From contig NZ_JADQBH010000088.1 of assembly GCF_016278715.1 (NCBI RefSeq), forward strand, positions 1 to 56,857: 56,857 bases of DNA. The letters run 5' to 3'. A program made the position numbers and the translations under genes. Each line of letters opens with the position of its first letter. Position 1 is the stretch's first letter. The notes below the pieces were generated by a model. It had not been told where the DNA came from. It saw only the letters and a list, made by a program, of their open reading frames with translations, and searched no databases. The DNA comes from Marinilabilia sp. Its GTDB lineage: Bacteria; Bacteroidota; Bacteroidia; Bacteroidales; Marinilabiliaceae. This document shows positions 50,385-56,857 of the stretch, in pieces.

Positions 50385-50930
50385 ATGAAATTATTAATTT
50401 GGATTACCGGAATTTTTGTTTTGGCGGTATTGAGTTTTTCCAACCTGAATGCCCAAAGTACTGAAGATAGCACGAATAAGGTTTTTAAAGATTTTAAATC
50501 CGAACTGGTTTGGGAGGCAAAAGTTAAAATCGGAGAAGCGCAAAATGTTGGGGAAAGCAAACGGGGAGTGCGACGGGTTATTCCAATTCTTGGTGGTACA
50601 TTTGAAGGTCCGGAAATCAAGGGATCAATTTTGCCAATGGGAGAAGACTGGCAATTGGTCAGACCAGATGGAGATACCGAACTCTATGCCCGGTATCTTT
50701 TAAAAACGAATGATGGACATATCATTCACGTGCTCAATCAGGCTTTGATTCATGTTGGAGAAGAAAACAACAAATTTTATTGTAAATCGGTTCTGGATTT
50801 AGAAGCTCCGATAAACAGTCCCTACGAATTTCTCAACCATTCGGTATTTATTGGAACACTGGGGTTTCCTGAGCTCCAGCAAGGAGAAGAACCTTATGTT
50901 ATTATTGGGGTATATAAGCTATTGCAATAG
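50385..50930 (+). CDS. Secreted DUF3237 protein of unknown function
   Basis: 181 residues with a signal peptide ending in NLNAQ and one DUF3237 domain (about 45-181). Visible hallmarks: GESKRGVRRVIPILGGTFEGP, KGSILPMGEDWQLVRPDG, ELYARYLLKTNDGHIIHV and the late NHSVFIGTLGF. The DUF3237 family is predicted to be a small beta-barrel and has no assigned reaction that I know. The conserved charged and aromatic residues in WQLVRPDG and ARY are candidates for a binding or active site. Most members I know of lack a signal peptide, so export is notable. It directly follows CE6, suggesting a job on acetylated or uronic-acid-bearing xylan fragments, or on an aromatic acid released by the esterases; this is inference only. 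Confidence 0.88.
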   Translation: MKLLIWITGIFVLAVLSFSNLNAQSTEDSTNKVFKDFKSELVWEAKVKIGEAQNVGESKRGVRRVIPILGGTFEGPEIKGSILPMGEDWQLVRPDGDTELYARYLLKTNDGHIIHVLNQALIHVGEENNKFYCKSVLDLEAPINSPYEFLNHSVFIGTLGFPELQQGEEPYVIIGVYKLLQ

Positions 50931-51320
50931 TTTCAATGATTGTTTCGGGAGGATTAACCGTAATAATCTCTTTGCAAGGACTACTCATCAGGTTTTAAAA
51001 TCCGAAACTCTTAATGCCGACGACACACTTCTCATAGACCTTAAGATTTGCCTGGTAAAACCTGATGGCATTCATTTTTATTATTGGAATTAAAGTGATA
51101 CGTCATAATTATTGCATTTCGATATAAACCTCCCCCCTCCCCAAATAGAACCTTTTCCCTGCCTTAAGTATCCATAATTATTGCCCAACCAATAATACTA
51201 GTTGTTGACACTGCTCCCGAAAGTTTCTGGCTTATTAGTATGCCAAGAACCGAATATTCAAACCACGGTTGTACCCAACAAGCAGTATTAGAGTGTTTTT
51301 GAATGCTTTAATAATTTATT
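50931..51320. other. Intergenic region between DUF3237 and the chemotaxis gene
   Basis: About 390 bp. Nothing certain. A frame continuing to a stop at 51093 encodes text ending LVKPDGIHFYYWN that could be the remnant of a gene, but it has no start of its own outside the DUF3237 gene and I do not recognise it. No terminator or operator was found. Confidence 0.3.
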
Positions 51321-53054
51321 ATGAACTTAAGAAACTTAAAGACATCAACCAAACTAATTTTAGGATTTGGTATCATTATTACGCTTACCGTTGGTATAGC
51401 AATAGCTGGAAGAATTGGAATTCAAAAGGTTCATTCTCAATCTATAATTTTATCAAAACTCGGATCGGTAACTTCTGAGTACAACCTGGCCCGCGTTTAT
51501 ACCCGATCTTACGCACATACGAGGGATACCTTTTTTCACACCAAAATGAAAGAGTCCTTTTCAAAAGTTTCCAACGATATTATTGGTTTGAAAGACTATA
51601 CAACCAATAAAACTGAAAAAGAAATCCTTGACTCCCTCCAGATTTATATATCCATGTATTTTAAAGAATCCCTCGGTTCGGCACAAAACATTGCAGACCT
51701 TTCTTCTGTAATTGCCAAAGAAGAACAGATAGGTGGAAAAATCATATCAGAATTATCCCAACCATCTATAAAAAACAATACCGGTTTTGCCGACGGCTTT
51801 AATAAGGTCAGATTTCATTCTGTCCAATATATCTTGACCTATAAAGATTCACAATTACAAAAATCAATTAGTTCTTTAGACAATTTACTAAAAAGGCTCA
51901 ATGGTTTAAATGACAATGCCTTAACAGAAAACCTGCACCAATACAATACCGTACTGGATGAGTTGAATGATATTGGAAAAAAACAGGCAGGTTTTGACAA
52001 AACGATTCCTCCAATAGGAGGCCAGGTAACCACCCTTTTTGACAAATTAATGGCCCATGCAAATGGTGAAGCAGCAAATACAAAAAATACATCAACCCTT
52101 CTGGTAATAACATTTACAGTTATTGCTTTCCTTTTGGCTCTGATAATTTCGTATTCTATTACAAGATATCTCACTTCAAGACTCCAAAAAGTAATGAATA
52201 TTGCACAAGAATATGCCGATGGGAATTTAACCGCAACATTATCCAGCACTGATCTAGTCCTGAAAGATGAAATCGGATTACTCATGAGGGCCATTAGCGA
52301 AATGGGTCGTAACATAAAAGATGTTGTCCGGTTGATACATAGAAGTTCAGAAAATGTCTCCAATACGACGAATCAAATTAATACTTCCGCCCGGCTCATT
52401 TCGAGCGGAGCAAACAAGCAAGCAGCCTCAGCAGAAGAATTAAGTGCGTCGATGGAGGAAGCTGTTTCCAGTATGCAGCAAAACGTTGAAAACGCCTCAA
52501 ATATTGATACTTTTGCATCCGAATCAGGTAATGACCTAAAGGTGATTTCTACCCAATCACAAAATAGTCTGAAATCTGTTGAACAAATTTCCCAAAAAAT
52601 TGGAATCATAAATGACATCGCCTTTCAAACAAACATTCTGGCTCTTAATGCGGCAGTTGAAGCTGCAAGAGCCGGTTCAGGTGGCAAAGGCTTTTCCGTT
52701 GTAGCAACAGAAATAAGAAAGCTTGCTGAAAAAAGCAAAGGGGCAGCGACTGAAATCATCGCTTTATCAGAAGAGGGATTTCAAATGACTAAAAGAATGG
52801 TTTCCCAATTGTCAGAAGTTGTTCCAAAAATTGAAAAAAGCCTCCGGCTAATCAAAGAAATCACAAATTCAAGTAAAGAGCAACTTATTACATCGCAACA
52901 AATCAACTCGGTTATCGAAAGTTTAAATGAAATTACTCAGCAAAATGTTGTCTCTTATGAAAAAATTAATTCAAAATCAGAAGAACTTACAACAAACGCA
53001 AAAGACCTGCTTGATTCGGTTGTTTACTTCAAAATAAATGAAACGAATATTTAA
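51321..53054 (+). CDS. Methyl-accepting chemotaxis protein
   Basis: 577 residues. Membrane helix 1 (about 11-33), a mostly helical periplasmic domain of about 220 residues (four-helix-bundle type, with few aromatic residues), membrane helix 2 (about 261-284), a HAMP domain (about 284-336) and a coiled-coil signalling domain with the conserved tip [19 protein letters not shown], then [20 protein letters not shown]. It ends without the NWxxF-type pentapeptide that tethers the CheR methyltransferase in some receptors. Known role: sense a ligand and signal through CheA/CheW. No che gene is in the window. It sits between the xylan enzymes and the distal GH43; its ligand might be a product of the locus, but that is only positional inference. 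Confidence 0.95.
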   Translation: MNLRNLKTSTKLILGFGIIITLTVGIAIAGRIGIQKVHSQSIILSKLGSVTSEYNLARVYTRSYAHTRDTFFHTKMKESFSKVSNDIIGLKDYTTNKTEKEILDSLQIYISMYFKESLGSAQNIADLSSVIAKEEQIGGKIISELSQPSIKNNTGFADGFNKVRFHSVQYILTYKDSQLQKSISSLDNLLKRLNGLNDNALTENLHQYNTVLDELNDIGKKQAGFDKTIPPIGGQVTTLFDKLMAHANGEAANTKNTSTLLVITFTVIAFLLALIISYSITRYLTSRLQKVMNIAQEYADGNLTATLSSTDLVLKDEIGLLMRAISEMGRNIKDVVRLIHRSSENVSNTTNQINTSARLISSGANKQAASAEELSASMEEAVSSMQQNVENASNIDTFASESGNDLKVISTQSQNSLKSVEQISQKIGIINDIAFQTNILALNAAVEAARAGSGGKGFSVVATEIRKLAEKSKGAATEIIALSEEGFQMTKRMVSQLSEVVPKIEKSLRLIKEITNSSKEQLITSQQINSVIESLNEITQQNVVSYEKINSKSEELTTNAKDLLDSVVYFKINETNI

Positions 53055-53137
53055 GAATGAAATATCAGAACGCAAAAAAGAAATTTTAAAAAGGATATAA
53101 TTAAGGTCAGGAAAACCTCTTATGGCGAAAAAAATTG

Positions 53138-53157
53138 CTGTCCCGAAACCGGGACAG
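53138..53157 (+). repeat. Perfect short hairpin after the chemotaxis gene
   Basis: CTGTCCCG and CGGGACAG pair perfectly over 8 bp with a four-base loop (AAAC). No T-run follows. GC-rich palindromes of this kind recur between genes in Bacteroidota; here it is 84 bp after the chemotaxis gene stop. Confidence 0.5.
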
Positions 53158-53265
53158 GCTGCTTAGCTGGCAATATCCAAATCGTCCAGGTTCTCAGCTG
53201 GATGACAGGGGTTGATTTTCGATAAAAGCAGCCCGGCCACTTGAGTAAAAAGCAGCACCTACCAG

Positions 53266-53299
53266 GTGTGGCGGACTCTGATCCGCCACTTTTTTTTTT
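53266..53299 (+). terminator. Strong intrinsic terminator
   Basis: GTGGCGGA (53268-53275) and TCCGCCAC (53282-53289) form a perfect 8-bp GC-rich stem with a 6-nt loop, followed by ten T. It lies 212 bp beyond the chemotaxis gene and would insulate the distal GH43 from upstream transcription. Confidence 0.85.
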
Positions 53300-53602
53300 G
53301 CGGCAGAGTTAAACCGGTTTTACTTCATACCCAAACAACCTGAGGTAAGAATGACTATTGGAAGTGAAAATATCATAACCTCACGCTTCCCAATGAATGA
53401 CACTTCTGGAATACTTCCCCCCATTGATGAATCATCAACAAGGGAGAAATTCATTCAAACAGGATCTTTTTGGATTCATCCATCGTAACAGAAAAAAGGA
53501 TGCCCCATGATCCCTTGTTTTTCTAAAAACGAGTACGAAATATTCAATTTTATAAAACATTCACCTGTTGGCTTTATTTTCATCCTGTTTCTTTTAAACT
53601 TT

Positions 53603-53639
53603 TATCTGAATTTGAAACAGGAATATCTAAAAAAGCAAA
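53603..53639 (+). promoter_or_regulatory. Candidate HTCS operator for the distal GH43 (21-bp direct repeat)
   Basis: TATCTGAATTTGAAAC at 53603 and TATCTAAAAAAGCAAA at 53624 are direct repeats with 21-bp spacing. The second copy is the weakest match among the ten half-sites. It ends 199 bp before the GH43 start and is preceded by a strong terminator, so this gene seems to be a separately controlled member of the regulon. Confidence 0.5.
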
Positions 53640-53838
53640 TGCAAAAGGTATTTGTCTGCTATATTTGTTTCAACAGCTGAATAACAGAGGTGATTCCATT
53701 ATCAAAGTTTATTAATTGTACAATACAGCTTTCGACCTTTCCATTCTCAAATCCCCCCCAAAAACCATAATTTGAAATGCTCTGCTGATGCACAATTAGC
53801 CGAATTCAAACATGTTTTACTAATAATATCCAATAAAA

Positions 53839-55584
53839 ATGAGAAAAATTAGACTTAAACTATTCTGGCAAAAAAACGGGCGGCCCATGATGTTGTCGGT
53901 TTTTATGGCTCTTTTTGCTTTTTCGGGTCTTCAAGCCCAGGGCAAGAAAAACGCACCTGTTTTTTCAGATTTCGTTTATCAGGGTAACGATCAGGTCTAT
54001 AAAGACCATCCATTGGAGGAAGGTGAATTCTACAATCCGATTCTTCAGGGATGTTACCCGGATCCTGCCATTATCCGCCAGGGAGATGACTATTTTATGG
54101 TGCACTCTTCCTTTGCAATGGCTCCGGGTGTACCCCTTTTCCATTCCAACGACCTGGTCAACTGGAAGCAAATAGGTCATGTACTGGATCGTCCTTCACA
54201 ACTTAAAGTGCATGACTCGGGAATTAGTGCCGGGGTTTATGCCCCAGCCATCAAATACAACCCGCACAATGAAACTTTCTATATGATTACCACGCAGTTT
54301 GCCGGTGATTTTGGAAACATCGTGGTTAAAACAAAAGACCCGTTTAACGGATGGAGCGATCCTTACAAACTTAAATTCAACGGCATCGACCCCTCCCTGT
54401 TTTTCGATGATGACGGGAAAGCCTATGTGGTGCATAACGATGCACCGGATCCAGGCAAAGAGCTTTATCAGGGACATCGGGTGATTAAAATATGGAATTA
54501 TGACCTTGAAAACGACCAGGTTGTTGAAGGATCCGACGAAATAATTGTAGACGGTGGTGTGGATCTCTCCAAAAAGCCTATCTGGATTGAGATGCCTCAT
54601 ATATACAAGAAGAATGATAAATACTACCTGATGTGTGCCGAAGGTGGAACAGGTGGAAATCACAGTGAAGTGGTTTTTATCAGTGATAATCCACGTGGAC
54701 CATACAAGCCCGCACCATCAAACCCGATACTCTCACAAAGACATTTGCCCCAGCACCGTCCAAACAAAGTGGATTGGGCAGGTCATGCCGACCTTGCAAA
54801 AGGCCCCAATGATGATAAATACTACGGGGTTTTTCTGGCCATTCGTCCCAATGAAGTAAACCGTGTAAATACTGGTCGCGAAACTTTCATTCTTCCGGTG
54901 GACTGGAGTGGTAAATGGCCTGTTTTTGAAAATGGACTGATTCCGTTCGAACCAAAGCTTAAGACACCCGAAGGCGTCGAGAATAAAAGAGGACAAGACG
55001 GATTCTTCCCAAATGGCAATTTCACTTTTGCCGATAATTTCAACTCTGAAAAACTCGATTATCGCTGGATTGGTGTCAGGGCTTTCCCTGAAGAATTCAT
55101 TTCAACTTCCAAAAAAGGTTTGAAAATAACTCCTTTTGAAAATAACATCAAGGCGGTTGCTCCTATTTCTACTCTTTTTCATCGCCAGATGCACAAGAGT
55201 TTTTCGGCAACCACAACCATGGAGTACAAACCCGGTTCGGAAAAAGATTTGGCGGGTCTGGTATGCTACCAAAGTGAAAATTTCAACTATGTCTTTGGAA
55301 TTACAAAAAAAGACAAGGAGTATTACCTCCTGCTGGAAAGAACAGAAAAAGGAAAATCAAAAATCATTGCCAGCAAACAGATTGACATCAAAAAACCTAT
55401 AAAATTGCAGGTGGTCGCTGAAGGGGATGATTACAGTTTTAACTATTCAGTGGAAGGTGAAGATTTCCAAAACCTTGGTGGAGCTGTGTCAGGAGACATT
55501 CTTTCAACCAATGTAGCAGGTGGTTTTACAGGGGCACTAATCGGACTGTATGCCACTTCGGCAAACGAAGCACAACCTGAATAA
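53839..55584 (+). CDS. GH43 beta-xylosidase/arabinofuranosidase with C-terminal beta-sandwich
   Basis: 581 residues. A signal peptide with a positively charged start (to about residue 34, GLQAQ) precedes a five-bladed GH43 propeller and a concanavalin-like GH43 C-terminal domain (about 395-575). The three acidic residues are visible: Asp75 in YPDPAI (base), Asp184 in NGIDPSLFFDDDG (pKa modulator) and Glu251 in WIEMPHIYK (acid). SNDLVNWKQIGHVL is typical of the subfamilies related to beta-xylosidases (GH43_1/_11/_12-like), so release of xylose or arabinose from oligosaccharides is likely. It stands alone after a terminator, with its own candidate operator, and is followed by a large palindromic terminator-like element. 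The C-terminal domain resembles the last domain of the GH3. Confidence 0.92.
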   Translation: MRKIRLKLFWQKNGRPMMLSVFMALFAFSGLQAQGKKNAPVFSDFVYQGNDQVYKDHPLEEGEFYNPILQGCYPDPAIIRQGDDYFMVHSSFAMAPGVPLFHSNDLVNWKQIGHVLDRPSQLKVHDSGISAGVYAPAIKYNPHNETFYMITTQFAGDFGNIVVKTKDPFNGWSDPYKLKFNGIDPSLFFDDDGKAYVVHNDAPDPGKELYQGHRVIKIWNYDLENDQVVEGSDEIIVDGGVDLSKKPIWIEMPHIYKKNDKYYLMCAEGGTGGNHSEVVFISDNPRGPYKPAPSNPILSQRHLPQHRPNKVDWAGHADLAKGPNDDKYYGVFLAIRPNEVNRVNTGRETFILPVDWSGKWPVFENGLIPFEPKLKTPEGVENKRGQDGFFPNGNFTFADNFNSEKLDYRWIGVRAFPEEFISTSKKGLKITPFENNIKAVAPISTLFHRQMHKSFSATTTMEYKPGSEKDLAGLVCYQSENFNYVFGITKKDKEYYLLLERTEKGKSKIIASKQIDIKKPIKLQVVAEGDDYSFNYSVEGEDFQNLGGAVSGDILSTNVAGGFTGALIGLYATSANEAQPE

Positions 55585-56008
55585 ACTTAATTTCTAAACA
55601 AAATACTCAATAATATTTGACTGGGAGTTGTCCAAAAAGTATTAAGGACCAAAAGAATGTCATATTGAAGGTAGTCGAAACATCTGTCTTTCAAGTGAAA
55701 AGATTCTTCGACAAGATCAGAATGACATCAAAGTTGGACTTTTTGGACAGCCCCTTTTTTTTTATTCATCAGCAAAAAAACAGATTACTCTAACCAACAG
55801 CCCATTACACTTCGCTTCTGCCAGTAAGACCGATGCGAACCAAGCCCCATTTTTTTTAGCAGAGAAAGAAAGCTGCTTACTTAAAACAATATTCAGTTAT
55901 CCCGAAGTCTCAGGATAATACCCAACTGATAATCAACTCATTACAAAATCAGACAAGCAAACCATAACTTGCTCATAATAAAAACTTTGCGTCATTGCGT
56001 CTCTGCGT
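55585..56008. other. Intergenic region between GH43 and the LacI-family gene
   Basis: About 425 bp between convergent genes. The left third is the nested palindrome (55623-55763), the right end carries the second copy of the dispersed repeat, and the stretch between (about 55764-55977) shows nothing recognisable. Confidence 0.5.
55623..55763. repeat. Nested palindromic element ending in a T-run (probable terminator)
   Basis: Outer arms GGGAGTTGTCCAAAAAGT (55623-55640) and ACTTTTTGGACAGCCCC (55738-55754) enclose inner imperfect arms around 55655-55685 and 55701-55729 (ATGTCAT/ATGACAT, GTCGAA/TTCGAC). The last arm is followed by nine T. The structure would terminate the GH43 transcript. The inner sequence ('aatgtcat...gtcgaa') belongs to a style of repeat widespread in Bacteroidota (general knowledge). 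Confidence 0.7.
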
Positions 56009-56021
56009 TTAAGCTTTCTTT
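55978..56021 (-). repeat. Short dispersed repeat, copy 2 (overlaps the LacI-family stop)
   Basis: On the minus strand it contains AAACGCAGAGACGCAATGA and CGCAAAGTTTTTATTA, almost the same as the copy at 46653-46697 in the opposite orientation. Its start overlaps the last codons of the LacI-family gene, and the TAA stop (56009-56011) lies within the repeat. Confidence 0.7.
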
Positions 56022-56857
56022 ACCATACTATTGTTAAAAGAATCGGCTTTCAAAACGGAAGATTCTCTCACTTTTAACTCCGTTTTCAGTATGACCATTT
56101 GATGAGAACTCCGGTTTCTTGTTTGATCTAAAAAAAGCCTTGCCGCACTTTCGCCAATCTGAAAGGTTGGATGTATAATTGAAGTTAGTTCGGGAGTGAC
56201 AACCGTCGCATGAAAATCGTCAGTAAATCCGACCAGTCCAACATCATCTGGAACCTTCAGACCAAAGCTTCTAATCTCCTTCATGGCCGAAAAAACCACA
56301 AAATCATTCACCCCAAAAACGGCATCAGGTCTCGTGTATAATTTAAGCATTTTGTTCATCGCCGCCCTGGCAGAAACATCACTCAAATCACATGTTACAA
56401 CCAGATCAGGATCGATTGGTAAATGACAATCATTCAAGCCGTCATAATAACCTGCAATTCGTTCTTTTGATATATTTAAAAACTCCGGACCGGAAATGAA
56501 CGCTATTCGACGATACCCCTGCTCATAAAAATGATGAACTACTTTTCTTGATGCCTCCCTGTTATCCACTGTAACACATGAAACCTCATTTTCCATGCAT
56601 GTCCTGTCAAAAAAAACCAATGGTATATTTCTTTTCAGAAGGTTGTCGAAATGGTCGTAACTCTTTGTTTGCTTACTTAAACACACAATAAACCCTTCAA
56701 CCCTGGCTTTCAGCAAATTATCAATTGACTCAACCTCCTTTTGAAAGGATTCATTGGAACTGGAAATCAAAACAAAATATCCATTCTCTCTGGCTACACT
56801 TTCAATTCCTGAAATAATCGAAGAGTAAAAATGAGTAACAACATCAGGAATAATGAC
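56009..56857 (-). CDS. LacI-family transcriptional regulator, partial (effector-binding domain)
   Basis: The frame is open to the right edge, so the start lies outside; an internal Met at 56770 is not the true start. The visible 282 residues are the periplasmic-binding-protein-like effector domain: it begins at VIIPDVVTHFYSSIISGIE, the usual first strand after the LacI hinge, and continues with GFIVCLSKQTKSYDHF, PLVFFDRTC, VTVDNREASRKVVHHF, YRRIAFISGPE, ISKERIAGYYDGL, PDAVFGVNDFVVFSAMKEI and VGLVGFTDDFHATVVTPELTSI, all typical. The missing part should be about 60 residues with the helix-turn-helix. Family role: repression or activation of sugar genes in response to a sugar or sugar phosphate in the cytoplasm. 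It is convergent with the GH43 and may control a neighbouring sugar pathway beyond the window. Confidence 0.93.
   Translation of the reverse strand, partial: VIIPDVVTHFYSSIISGIESVARENGYFVLISSSNESFQKEVESIDNLLKARVEGFIVCLSKQTKSYDHFDNLLKRNIPLVFFDRTCMENEVSCVTVDNREASRKVVHHFYEQGYRRIAFISGPEFLNISKERIAGYYDGLNDCHLPIDPDLVVTCDLSDVSARAAMNKMLKLYTRPDAVFGVNDFVVFSAMKEIRSFGLKVPDDVGLVGFTDDFHATVVTPELTSIIHPTFQIGESAARLFLDQTRNRSSHQMVILKTELKVRESSVLKADSFNNSMVKKA

Larger units (their letters stand above)
53055..53838. other. Intergenic region with hairpins and the candidate operator of the distal GH43
   Basis: About 785 bp, no gene. From left to right it contains a CTGTCCCG/CGGGACAG hairpin (53138-53157), a CACCTACCAGGTG palindrome (53256-53268) next to a strong terminator, about 300 bp with nothing recognised, the candidate operator at 53603-53639 and the AT-rich leader of GH43. 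Confidence 0.5.

Noticed and set aside
50931-51093. Possible gene remnant ending LVKPDGIHFYYWN
   Set aside because: No own start codon or family match; kept only as a note on the gap.
51839-52363. 174-codon frame antisense to the chemotaxis gene
   Set aside because: The sense frame has complete MCP features; the antisense frame is low-complexity and Ser/Phe-rich.
54196-54663. 155-codon frame antisense to the distal GH43
   Set aside because: Shadow of a firm coding region covering catalytic residues of GH43.

Overview
The window looks like a chromosomal polysaccharide utilization locus (PUL) of a member of the Bacteroidota. The evidence is paired SusC/SusD genes, two single-chain hybrid two-component regulators (HTCS), many secreted or lipoprotein carbohydrate-active enzymes, very short gene spacing and AT-rich intergenic DNA full of palindromic repeats. 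An environmental Marinilabiliales/Prolixibacteraceae-type organism would fit, but no phylogenetic marker is present and this is inference. The enzymes point to acetylated, feruloylated (glucurono)arabinoxylan: GH10 endoxylanase, GH8 reducing-end xylanase, GH51 and two GH43 enzymes, GH3, GH115 alpha-glucuronidase, a GH9, and nine esterase genes carrying ten esterase domains.

Layout. 1-7253 (minus): operon A, a 35-codon leader-like ORF, SusC, SusD and a second, atypical SusC that runs off the left edge. 8065-11991 (minus): HTCS1. 12554-17214 (plus): SusC/SusD pair B, closed by a strong terminator, followed by a roughly 450-bp palindromic MITE-like element. 18204-22115 (minus): HTCS2, a close paralogue of HTCS1. 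22572-50930 (plus): the enzyme block, in order GH10, alpha/beta-hydrolase esterase, GH8, tandem CE1, GH9, GH51, GH3, five single CE1 esterases, carboxylesterase, GH43, GH115, CE6 and a secreted DUF3237 protein. 51321-53054: methyl-accepting chemotaxis protein. 53839-55584: GH43 with a C-terminal beta-sandwich. 56009 to right edge (minus): LacI-family regulator, DNA-binding end outside the window.

How the parts work together (inference from family knowledge). Surface and periplasmic esterases and glycanases deacylate and cut xylan, SusC/SusD pairs import the oligosaccharides, periplasmic GH8, GH51, GH43, GH3 and GH115 finish them, and an oligosaccharide in the periplasm switches on the HTCS proteins. 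No sugar permease or cytoplasmic xylose pathway is in the window.

The main new observation is a regulatory code. Five sites share a 16-bp half-site, about TRTCTnAAATnnnAAA, present twice in direct orientation with exactly 21 bp between copies. They lie upstream of operon A, HTCS1, pair B, the GH10 enzyme block and the distal GH43. This is the geometry expected for an AraC-type DNA-binding domain, and both HTCS proteins have nearly the same such domain, so the whole locus may be one regulon with two interchangeable sensors. Other leads are the leader-like small ORF, a mosaic pair of CE1 paralogues, a multi-domain GH3 with a beta-sandwich inserted in its C-terminal domain, the secreted DUF3237 protein, and several families of palindromic intergenic repeats.
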